Assembly (NCBI GenBank): GCA_009602725.1
Contig: WELB01000205.1
Location: forward strand, 1-29,975
Direction: 5' to 3'
Length of the DNA stretch: 29,975 nt
Source of the DNA: Spirogloea muscicola
Lineage: Eukaryota; Streptophyta; Zygnematophyceae; Spirogloeales; Spirogloeaceae
In this document: positions 22,428-29,975 of the stretch, one piece after another
Layout of the letters: each line of letters starts with the position of its first letter
How positions within the stretch are numbered: the stretch's first letter is position 1
Translations under genes and position numbers: made by a program
The notes under the pieces: generated by a model
The model's database searches: none
What the model was told of the DNA's origin: nothing
What the model saw: the letters and a program-made list of their open reading frames with translations, nothing else

Positions 22428-22490
22428 TTCATTCTTTTTTGGGCTGGCTGTTCCAGCCCATATTCTCAATGGGCGAGCCCTTCGTCGCTT
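22428..22490 (+). repeat. Hairpin-core dispersed repeat copy
   Basis: TTCATTCTTTTTTGGGCTGG, then CTGTTCCAGCCCATATTCTC and AATGGGCGAGCCC. The stem is GGGCTGG/CCAGCCC with a CTGTT-type loop. Together with the flanking CTTCTTGTACTCTG it matches the reverse complement of 2285-2360. Confidence 0.85.
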
Positions 22491-22619
22491 GGGCATACTA
22501 ACATCCCCCAGCACTAACATGCTCATTGTGTTGGCTAGCATTGGCCAACTTTTCATTCAATCCACATCGCGCGCCTTCTCTCGCTCTCTCCACTGCTAGA
22601 TGCTAGCTGCTGCGTCATT

Positions 22620-22678
22620 AGATGTGCTTGCCTTTGTACTTGGCCGTATTGGCCTTCGATTGTTTCAAATACACGATG
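22620..22678 (-). repeat. Inverted module A fragment
   Basis: GATGTGCTTGCCTTTGTACT, then TGGCCGTATTGGCCTTCGAT and a TTTCAAATACACGATGTT end. The reverse complement matches 29172-29230 over its full length with several substitutions. Confidence 0.8.
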
Positions 22679-22783
22679 TTATGTCATAACAGACTGCCGC
22701 CCTCGCATGGTTTGCAGCAATACTAGGCTCTAACCATACATCAGCGTGCTGGGTACGCACCAAGCCAGGCCACACAGGCGGCG

Positions 22784-22816
22784 GTGTCCCGACATCACCC
22801 GTGTCCCGACATCACC
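22784..22816 (+). repeat. Tandem duplication, 17-bp period
   Basis: GTGTCCCGACATCACC occurs at 22784-22799 and 22801-22816, separated by one C. Confidence 0.9.
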
Positions 22817-23944
22817 AAGGGGTGCAGGCCGATGTCAACACGGCAGGTGCTGATGTACTTCTCGTTCTCGGTGTCCCACCTGGTCGCCAATCCGATACGC
22901 AAGGCTTACCGAATGTGCTTATTTGTATACCCCTGGACTTTGCTGCGCACATGTAAAAATGTGACCTGAGCCGTTTCTACTAGCAGGACTTGAAGCCATA
23001 TTGTCCTCTCCCTCCCCTGCTTCCTCTGCCTCCCTCACATGGGCCAAAAAACAATCAAAGCGCGCCAGACCGACTCTCAGCTGACGCCGGCAAGCAAGTA
23101 GGTCTGCCAACAAAGAGACCTTCATGGGGATTCATCTTCATGTGATATCCTTCCTACTTCTTTCCTTACAAGCAAAACGGGTGGGCTTTTGCTAGATTTG
23201 AAATCTCAAAGTCAAATTTCAGCACCAATTCCACATCCAAGGGGCCTGGCTTGACTGTACTGTTGGGTCATCAGTCTTCTTTCTATGTGAATGCTCGGGG
23301 AAGAACATTAACACCGGACCCTACACACAGGAAAGCAGTGCCAACATATATGCTTTAGATCCTGGAGCAGGAAATGTTTTACAGGACCAGCGTGTCACAC
23401 GATTAAGTCATCCATTCATACACAAATCACTGTATTAAGAAGCAAGAGCAGCACAAAGCTTACTATTGGGTTATAATATGTACATTTGGGTAGAAGTACG
23501 TACACCAAAAGGAGGCAGGACTCGGAACAAGTGGGCTGCAACCTTGAACACCTTCCAGATGCACAGGTCACATAAAAGTTGCCGCGCTACAGCCTCCTTC
23601 ACTCAGCTAGAATTTGTATCGAAGCCAATATTGATGCCATGTGGCACCTGCTCTTCCAACACCTGCCTAAGCATAGGCAATTGCTTCTGCCATCACATGG
23701 TCCTACTAACCTAATACAGGAGTGCAAATTAGCAGCTGCGTTTCATCTGGTTGGAGCTGTATGATCAGTATCCATCATGGTAGGAATGGATTACGGGACT
23801 CAGAGTCCTGCTTTGTCTTCTTGTAAGCACTGCACAGAATATGATGACATTGCGCATGCATGAGAAACGAGATAAGAATGTCCTGCAGTTTAAGGAGTAG
23901 ACGCGAGGAAGGATGTAGAGTGGACTTGCTAGGCTGTCGGGCTC

Positions 23945-25028
23945 TCACGTCACAAGATGATAGCCGCCCAGGCAGACTGTGCCGCCAATGAGGAAGACAA
24001 ACGGCAGGCTGGACAAGCCGTAGTGAAGCCGACTGCCTCGGCTAATATGGTCCATATCAGCAGCAGCGCGGTGTTGCACGGGCGCTGTCATACCAGAGCC
24101 AAATCAGCACTTGACTTTCAAAAGTCAAGCAGACGAGACACCAACATGGCGCCACTGACCACAGCTTGAGCAGTAAAAGGAATCCATGAGCAGTGAAAGG
24201 CTGAGCTTGATTTCCACAACCTCGTTGAAAGAGGGAGCTTACACGCTAAGGAGTACCGAATTGGCCTTCCTCCTGTTGCAAAGGATTTGAAGCAACAAGG
24301 TGTCAGTGCAAATTAGCTGACCACCCCAGCTTGCGATAAATCTTGCAATTGCTTGTCCTTTCGAAGTCAAGCCTGAAGTTGACGTCTGTAAAGGCTTGTC
24401 CTGGCATGCATCCGCGCACTTTGCGAAAGCGTGTAGGAGCAAGCATATTGACTGCATGAGATGTTAGAAGTAATGCGAGTGACAAGCCCTTCTGCCTTGT
24501 TTTACATCGAAAAACTGCGCCTGCTGGTGGGCAGCACGCACCTGACATCAAGAGCTTGTATGCCTCGCTGATCTGCATGCCACAAGACATCCTTCATTTG
24601 TACTTTGCTGTACGTATGCTGCAATCAAGGCCGAGGCGGTAGTCCAGAGCCCCGACCAGAGCCCCTCTGACCCAGATGTCGTTGCTGATAGCAGCGCACA
24701 TCGCTCCCCATTCCGGCAAAGCTGCTTCTCTTAGAACAGGCAGGCAGTGGCGCACCTTCCGGAAGCTGGCCTCGGCCTGGCTCTTGTGAGCGGAGGCCGC
24801 CAGGTCCGGATGACTGCGCATGGCCAACCTCCGGAACGCGTCCTTGACCTGCTTCGCTGGCAGCACCACCCTTGTAAGTCCTGTGACAGAGGACTTTTAA
24901 GGTGGACTTGCAACTTGAGCGTGAGCAAGAGCTGCAGGAGGGGCAGGCTGAGCGGCGGAGGCGAGCACCTGCTGCTTGGAGGCGCCATTCTCAAGGCCGA
25001 GCACGGCGTGGGCATCCCGCGGCAGCAT
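23945..25028 (-). CDS. Small J-domain (DnaJ-like) protein with C-terminal membrane segment
   Basis: Four minus-strand exons, 25028-24969, 24848-24756, 24572-24542 and 24084-23945, join in phase to 107 residues. The J-domain occupies almost the entire N-terminal half: DAHAVLGLENGASKQQ (5-20), VKDAFRRLAMRSHPDLA with the diagnostic HPD triad, then AEASFRK joined to ISEAYKLLMS (helix IV). J-domains stimulate Hsp70 ATPase. No Gly/Phe or zinc-finger region follows, so it is a type III (class C) J-protein. After a short linker the C-terminus is LHYGLSSLPFVFLIGGTVCL plus GGYHLVT, a single hydrophobic stretch typical of a tail anchor; the organelle cannot be told. ATG 25028 was chosen because a TGA lies upstream in frame and the J-domain begins five residues later. 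Intron 3 (457 nt) could hide one more exon of a multiple of three bases. Confidence 0.75.
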
Positions 25029-25858
25029 CGGAGAGCGACGGCCCTGGTCGTCGTGGCGGCCGAGCGGGCGACGCACACATTGGCGGCCCGACGGCCCTCA
25101 AGGCACCTCGACGGCACACATCCAAGGCTGGCCCGTCGCACGGGACACCATACTCGTTATGGCAGCACCGCGGCGTGCCCACGTCGCGGTTACCAGCCTC
25201 GCCGGCTTTGTGGGCACAGCTGGCCTCGGGCCTCGGCTCCTATGCCGCAGCCAGCCAGCTCTGGCGCGACCGCCGCCGCAGAAGGCGAGACCTGGGGTGA
25301 GCCCGAGCCCCGCTTTGGTGATGGAGGCCTTGCCGTTGTGCCGCCGCGCCCCGATGACGGCGGTGGGGCGTCTCCTCAGGCGCGCTGGCGCGGGCAGCTG
25401 GCTTCGCGGGGCTCCACGTTGTCCCGTATCCGCTAAACCCCAGCCTTCCAGAACCCCTACTGCCCCAACCCCCAGTGCTGGCCTCCATGCACTGACGTAC
25501 ATCTGTCAGTGTGCTCGCCTTCGTACTTGGCCATTCAGCGGCTCGACCACCACCTATCACACGACTTTCCCAAGGTGGAATCTGAAGTTGGCAGCGGCCG
25601 CCACAGCCGCCGCCGCCGCCGCAGCCAGCGCCCGGGAGCCACGCCGTTGCGTAGTGAACGCGGCTCTCTCCGTGGGGTCCAGGTGGCTCCGAGGGCCTGG
25701 CTGGCTTAAGTAGACGACGGAGGGGGCTGGGAGTCGCCTCTTGCAGCACCGTCCAGTGGGAGGCGGCCCGCCAGCCGAGGGCTCTAACGAGAGACGGCAT
25801 GCACGTCCAGTGGCGGCGGCAGCGGCGGAACGTCGTGGCGTAGCCGTCGCAGAGGCCG
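25029..25858. other. GC-rich divergent region between J-protein and MAT1
   Basis: It should contain the J-protein promoter and the MAT1 5' region. From ATG 25159 on the plus strand a frame (MAAPRRAHVAVTSLAGFVG) is open well beyond 25430 and has a donor-like GTGAGC near 25297, but no recognisable domain. An inverted module A fragment sits at 25494-25541. An Ala-rich tract at 25585-25630 comes from a GCC/CCG run. No RING-type Cys pattern is visible in any plus-strand frame. Confidence 0.4.
25494..25541 (-). repeat. Inverted module A fragment upstream of MAT1
   Basis: GACGTACATCTGTCAGTGTG followed by CTCGCCTTCGTACTTGGCC. It aligns with 22266-22310 including the GACGTACAT variant segment, and less fully with 1866-1900 and 29207-29240 on the other strand. 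Confidence 0.7.
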
Positions 25859-27275
25859 ATGCAGGGCACGCCGCTGGGCAAGGAGGTGGCCATCCGGCGG
25901 CGCATTGGCGAGATGTGAGCTTGCGCAGCACCGCTGGTACTGCTAGCCCGTGGGTGACCTCAGAGCCCTCCAGCCATGGCTGCGGCGGGGCACGCCACAC
26001 AGAGACGGCACGCCAGGCTCGGCGCCAGGTTCATCACAAGGGCCTGACGGTGCCACCGAGTGGCTGTCTGGTACAGATACACCAAGCGCGAGGAGGACTT
26101 TCCTGCAGTCAAGGACTACAATGACTATCTGGAGGAGGTCGAGGATATCAGTACGGCACCTCAACCTCGAATACTGCAGCGCTAGGGTCCAATGCTGAGC
26201 AGTAAAGCGGGTTACATTTACTCCTGTCCTCGCAAGCCTGAACCCAAGTCACTGCTCGATCGCCGCTGCTGGCCAGGCCTGACACCTTGACTGCTCCAGC
26301 AAGCTAGAGAGGGTTGAGATTTCGAGGGTCGCTCAGAGCCAAACCCGTTTCACTGGCGGCCTAAGGAGTGTGTCCAGCATGAAAGCTCCAGATGCAGCCG
26401 CATATTGCATATGGAGCTTGTTAGAGTCGGCGATGGTGTGGGAAGCAGTTGACTATGCTGGAATCAGAAGTGCTTAGTCCTTGCATGACACTTGTGCTTA
26501 GAAGAGCCAGCCTCTAGACTAGTGCTGCACAAAGGCGTTTGGGGAGCTCATCAGGTGTATTGCTGCTCGCATGTGCAGTCTTTAATCTGTCAGAGGGCAT
26601 CAATGTTGCAGTCACTGAGGCCAAGATAAAGCTTTACAAAGAGCAGAATGTGGAGCAGATCGTCCAGTCACAAGCCAAGAAGGTTCTCCTCATCCTCATA
26701 AGCACTAGTCCCTTCATAGTCTCTAGCTTTCAAGCAGCTTTGCCCTTGGCGGCAGCTTGCTTTCGGATCATCTTTCCATATCATCGAGTCTTACTGTAAT
26801 GATGTGCAGGCGGAGGAGCGGCAGCAAGCAGCACGAGCTGCTCAAGCAGGCAGTGCAGGCCAAGCCAGCACAACTGATGTACAGGTCAGAAGCCTGAAAT
26901 AAGAGTGGGGCATCATTCAATGGGCATTATCTAGGTCTGCCAGACTTGAAGGATGGTCAATAGTGAAGCCCACAATTAAGGGCGTGCTGTTTTCCCCTTG
27001 CGCAGGAATCAGCTGATGGCGCGATGTCTGGCCAGCCTGGCGCGACATACTTGCCATCAGCGCCAGCCGGCATGCTTAGCAGGCCTCTGGCTGCCCAGCC
27101 AACCCCAATTGGAGCAAGAAATGGCAGCTACAGCCTAAATGGCGAGGATGAACCCGAGGATGATGACAGCCGGAGGTTGAGAGAGGAGCGGGCTGCCAAG
27201 GCTGGCGGCTGGACCATTGACATCCCCCGGAAGCGGGCACTGGAGGAGCTCCTTGGCAGCTTGTGGGTGACTTGA
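25859..27275 (+). CDS. MAT1: CDK-activating kinase assembly factor MAT1 (TFIIH), N-terminal RING not found
   Basis: Exons 25859-25914, 26077-26150, 26579-26682, 26810-26884 and 27006-27275 join in phase to 192 residues. MAT1 holds CDK7 and cyclin H together and anchors this CAK module to TFIIH. Family motifs are clear: KEVAIRRRIGEI, then YTKREEDFPAVKDYNDYLEE, VEDIIFNLSEGINV (junction at 26150/26579), the TEAKIKLYKEQNVEQI helix, and a C-terminus AGGWTIDIPRKRALEELLGS ending LWVT. The tail corresponds to the conserved GG...RA.EE segment that contacts CDK7/cyclin H. Typical MAT1 begins with a C3HC4 RING before KEVEIRK. Here only a GTPL remnant precedes it (RING ends in family members often read CGTPL), and no RING exon is visible back to the J-protein gene. 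ATG 25859 is therefore only the first available Met; the true start may lie in an unseen upstream exon, or the RING may have been lost. Confidence 0.85.
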
Positions 27276-27927
27276 GATCAACCTTAGCTTTTCAGCTCGT
27301 GGGTTACAAGAAAAATCAGCGCAGGTTATAGTGGTGCATGTACGAGGCTTGGCAGGAGTACTCAAGGATAGCAAGCAGCACCTTTGTGCCTCACCATTCC
27401 TCATGTTACTTTGTATTATAATAACCGTCTGTACATTGTTACAACAGTCTGACTGCTACAGCTCTCCCTCACATCAGTTTTCAAGCAGTGCCGGACATGC
27501 TCATTCATATATGTAACACATTGATGCTAGAGCTGCCAGGACCATCTCGACTGGAGATCTATGTACAGAGGAGTATGCCCGTCCCTGCCTACGGATGCTG
27601 CTTGCAGGTGAGCATGAGTAGGCTTGGGGTAAGGAAGAGGATGTGGTTGTATACAAGAGACCTTTCTGTAGCTTGCAGATGGGAATCATCTTCTCCCTGA
27701 GCCTGCAGGTTAATCTGCGGGCCATGTGTTCAGCTGACGCAAAGCTGCAGCAGCCAACTGAAAGACTCCTGACCTAGAAGACATTGCCAGGGCAGCTCAG
27801 GCGGTAGAAGACCTGCAGGACAAACAGACCAGTTATTAGATTTGTGTGGCCCACCTGCGTTCTCTTTTTGCAAATTTATGTCGTGAGTCTGCTTTCAACA
27901 TGGTAACGAGTGGAAACCACGATGCTG
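27276..27927. other. Convergent 3' flanks of MAT1 and the ubiquitin-like gene
   Basis: No supported gene. A plus-strand segment at about 27540-27608 has exon-like borders (CTGCCAG before, GTGAGC after) and could encode STGDLCTEEYARPCLRMLLA, but it has no partner exon. It could equally be noise in a 3' flank. Confidence 0.4.
27512..27516 (+). terminator. Candidate poly(A) signal of MAT1 (TGTAA)
   Basis: TGTAA lies about 240 bases after the MAT1 stop codon. UGUAA is the usual polyadenylation signal in chlorophyte green algae (established in Chlamydomonas relatives). A five-base match is weak evidence alone. Confidence 0.3.
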
Positions 27928-28883
27928 TCAGTCATCCAAGATAGTGAAGGCCAGTGTCACTGCCGGCTCATCCTGCTGCAAAATGCCAGGACTCTGCGAG
28001 CTGCTAGATTCGTATTCATTGCCCGGAGGACTGCCAAGACCCGCACCTTGTCCGTCAGCTCGACCAGCCGCAGATGGGGAGGCGGCAGGGCTCTGCAGCC
28101 TCTTAGCTCTTCAGACGTGACTTAGTGGCACATGCCATTGCTGCTCCTGCACCCTGCTAGCAAGGGGAGCTCACCTCGTGGCCTCTGCTGCACGCCTTGT
28201 AGCAGCCCCCCGAAGGACATACGCGGCCGTCACTGCTGACAACCCACAGTGCTCTCTGCGGCAGGAGCAGCAGCAGGCAGAGGCGTCCCCAACCAATGGT
28301 ATAATCAGCACAAGATTGACACATCAAATTTCTGACAAGGCACAGCACCACTGCCACGTCGCAGACACAGCGGGATAGCAACTGCGACAAGGCAGCGAAG
28401 CTGGTCATGGCGGAGCTCCAGCTGCTGACAGAACCGGTTGCACCTGCTCGAGCTCGGCCGCGTGAGGCGTGTCCAGGACGGCGCCCGAGAAGTTGGAGCA
28501 CTCAACGAGCATGTCGCCGTCCTTGATCTGCAGCTCCTCTGCGAGCCCCACGGCGAGCAGCAAGCTCCAGAAGAGCCCATCAGCGAGGCCGGCAAGCCGT
28601 GCGTGGCCACCATGGCTGACAGCACAATGTCTGGCCCTGTCTAGACGTCGCTCTCGCTTGGCGGCTGCTGCGGCGAGAGGCCGTGCATGGTGGGCGCCTC
28701 ACGGAGGGTGGCGTGCTGTGGCGCAATGGCGCCTTCATGGTGGAGGAGCGGGAGGCGCTGCGAGGCGCCGAGCGCCGCGCAGGCGGCGGCGACGAGCGCG
28801 GCGGCTGTGTCGTCGGGCCGCGCCTCCAGCTGGATCGCCGCCGCGCCGTTGCGGCCGCCGCAGGGCGGCAGCGGTAGGCGCAT
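27928..28883 (-). CDS. Small ubiquitin-like-domain protein, 4-exon model
   Basis: Exons 28883-28703, 28538-28444, 28255-28175 and 28092-27928 join in phase to 173 residues. Residues 1-73 read as a ubiquitin-like fold: a first strand (MRLPLPPCGG), second strand and helix (AIQLEARPDDTAAALVAAAC), then RLPLLHHEGA, and across the first splice junction HATLQELQIKDGDMLVEC, the classic TL-x-x-L-x-I-x-DGDML ending of ubiquitin-like domains. The donor GTGAGG and pyrimidine-rich acceptor of intron 1 support the join. The rest, a Cys-containing 27-residue exon and a Ser/Gly/Pro tail ending DEPAVTLAFTILDD, matches nothing I know. Exon 3 has good splice sites but is also open in a second frame, so the C-terminal half is uncertain. 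UBL domains typically dock on the proteasome or on ubiquitin-handling enzymes; which family this belongs to (DDI1-like, ubiquilin-like or other) cannot be said. Confidence 0.5.
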
Positions 28884-29448
28884 GGCGGCCGAGGTGGGGG
28901 GGGAAGGAGAAGACTGCGGCTGCTGATGTTGAAGAAGCGCCAGAAAGCAAGCGTGGCCAGATGGTGGGGGACAAAGCGGCTGCTGATATTAAAAATTTGG
29001 GCTGTGAACTGCCAGCCAGATGCATACAGGTGTTCATGACGGAGCCAAAGGCTAGGCAGACAGGGCGCCCTCAATACCCCCGTGGGGGAGGTGGGGGCCC
29101 CTGCACTTCGTTCTTTCTTTGTTCTTTGGGCTGGCCTATCACAGCCATCGCCGCCCTCTGGCCAGGAGAAAATATCGTGTATATGAAAATTGAAGGCCAA
29201 TATGGCCAAGTACAAAGGCAAGCACATCTAAAAATCTACATAACCTACAGCAGATTGACCCGCTCAATAACCACGGGTCAAAACATAAAGGTCACTACTC
29301 GATGCATGAATACTAGATGCCAGGAACGGAGCCCTTCTACTAGGGGACCCACTTCCAGGAGCCTAGCATCTCTGATCTGCGGCTGCTTAGCAGGGATTAC
29401 TGAGTGATCCGTAGCTGCTTATTTTCTTTGTGTGCTTGTTTTTCTTAG
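28884..29448. other. Repeat cluster upstream of the ubiquitin-like gene
   Basis: The whole stretch is made of dispersed-repeat pieces: GCGGCTGCTGATGTTGAAGA near 28917, module A block one at 28974-29035, a hairpin-like GGGCTGGCCTATCACAGCC near 29128, block two at 29207-29340, and module B from 29342 onwards. The UBL-gene promoter must overlap this repeat DNA. Confidence 0.7.
28974..29340 (+). repeat. Dispersed repeat module A, copy 2 (longer form)
   Basis: Same orientation and block order as 1768-2001, with an extra segment between the blocks that carries a G-run and a hairpin-like core near 29110-29147. Block two keeps GACCCGCTCAATAACCACGG, GGTCAAAACATAAAGGTCAC and ATGCATGAATACTAGATGCC almost unchanged from the first copy, so divergence is low and the family is probably recent. 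Confidence 0.85.
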
Positions 29449-29460
29449 CGCTTCCCCTGG
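29342..29460 (+). repeat. Module B, inverted partner of 2361-2468
   Basis: Runs from GGGGACCCACTTCCAGGAGC through ATCTCTGATCTGCGGCTGCT and TAGCAGGGATTACTGAG to CTTAGCGCTTCCCCTGG. Read in reverse complement it matches the left-end copy base for base over most of its length, apart from the A-rich middle. The match stops at 29460, where the retrotransposon-like frame continues. Confidence 0.85.
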
Positions 29461-29975
29461 CTGTATGAGCTGTACGAGGAGTTCGACACCTCCCTCCGGC
29501 AAACCCAGGCTTCCCTGATTCAACACCCATCCTTCCCCTCACCTTCATCCTCCCTGCAGGCATCCCTTCCCACACGAATGGGCGGCCTGGGCTGCCGGTC
29601 ACTTGAACAGACGGCGCAGGCAGCCTTTCTCGGTTGCTGGCACCAGGTTGCCTCCCTTCTTCCCTTGCGCTTCCCTTGCCTGGCCGGCCCTGCAGCCGAG
29701 GTGGAGGAAGGCTCCTTGGCATTCCAAGTACAACTGAGGAGCATCCGGGAGTCAGCACTCGGCTCCTTCCCGTCCCTACAACCCCTCCTCACCCCCTTCT
29801 CAGCGCTTGCTCAAGCACCAGACAAAGCGGCACAGGCCAGACTCGTTGCGGCAGTTGAGGACGAGCGTCGCAAGGCGTTGAGGACGATGCCGGATATCAA
29901 GACCAATCCAAGGAGTCTGGCACGTCTCACATCGCTCGCAACGCCTGGGGCAACGGATTGGCTCACCACACACGC
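29449..29975 (+). mobile_element. Fragment resembling the post-RT region of a non-LTR retrotransposon, open at window edge
   Basis: One frame is open from 29449 (just after TAG 29446-29448) to the last base, about 175 residues. It contains MGGLGCRSLEQTAQAAFLGC, resembling the GGLGLRS...APAAFLASW motif that follows the reverse-transcriptase domain in many LINE-type elements, then LPLRFPCL and a Gln/Ala-rich helical region ending ATPGATDWLTT. No RT catalytic motif or endonuclease is in the window; the upstream part is replaced by repeat module B. It could be a truncated insertion or an element whose 5' part is missing. A host gene is less likely. Confidence 0.5.

Larger units (their letters stand above)
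20806..23944. other. Long gap, repeat-rich, no gene I can support
   Basis: 20972-21285 has an open minus-strand frame with a Leu-rich segment (PTLLLLIRLLLALTG) that could be a membrane or signal segment but has no start codon. 21662-21716, 21971-22000, 22231-22349, 22428-22490 and 22620-22678 are pieces of the dispersed repeat family. 22784-22816 is a 17-bp-period tandem duplication. From 22820 to 23130 there are short minus-strand open frames with balanced composition but no recognised motif. 23140-23944 is mainly the 3' flank of the J-protein gene and looks featureless. Confidence 0.5.

Noticed and set aside
24731-25436. Long frames on both strands over the J-protein gene
   Set aside because: They contradict the HPD-containing exons and splice pattern on the minus strand; the plus-strand 24747 frame is antisense to it for half its length.
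28469-29407. 312-codon plus-strand frame
   Set aside because: It runs through the antisense of the ubiquitin-like gene and then through repeat modules whose other copies do not keep the frame open.
1-29975. Bacterial operons, CRISPR arrays, tRNA or rRNA genes
   Set aside because: The spliced eukaryotic gene structures exclude a prokaryotic source, the repeats are not regularly spaced, and I saw no tRNA cloverleaf or rRNA-like segment by eye.

Overview
This is a nuclear window from a eukaryote, most likely a green alga (Chlorophyta, plausibly a trebouxiophyte such as a Coccomyxa relative; the lineage is inference). Genes are split by many GT-AG introns of about 100 to 450 nt, GC content is moderate, proteins have low-complexity Ala/Gly tracts, and the recognisable proteins resemble plant and animal housekeeping families. 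I traced the exon models by hand, using splice sites, phase and protein homology recalled from memory. The models for UBR/PRT6, NUP58, the J-protein, MAT1 and the ubiquitin-like gene each close to a whole number of codons.

Layout. 1-715: the last 36 codons of a Ty1/copia-type polyprotein and its probable 3' LTR. 716-3197: repeat-rich DNA ending in a CGG tract. 3198-12812 (+): a 14-exon, 2190-residue UBR-box E3 ligase of the PRT6/UBR1 type, which dominates the window. 13964-16331 (-): a 5-exon FG nucleoporin, NUP58, convergent with the ligase. 17425-19168 (-): a PHD-finger plus BAH-domain chromatin reader, with possible extra 5' exons and an unassigned 159-residue reading frame further upstream (20326-20805). 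20806-23944: mostly repeats and unexplained DNA. 23945-25028 (-): a 107-residue J-domain protein with one C-terminal membrane segment. 25859-27275 (+): the C-terminal two thirds of MAT1 (TFIIH/CAK assembly factor) without a visible RING. 27928-28883 (-): a small ubiquitin-like-domain protein. 28916-29460: another repeat cluster. 29449-29975 (+): a fragment that looks like the post-RT part of a non-LTR retrotransposon, running off the window.

The genes do not form a pathway; they are independent housekeeping genes (protein degradation, nuclear pore, chromatin reading, chaperone, transcription/cell cycle). What ties the window together is a mosaic, non-coding dispersed repeat family. It recurs at both ends and in nearly every large intergenic gap, in both orientations, has a short hairpin core (GGGCTGG...CCAGCCC) and several reusable side modules, and shares a tract with the copia LTR. 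This family is the best candidate here for something undescribed.
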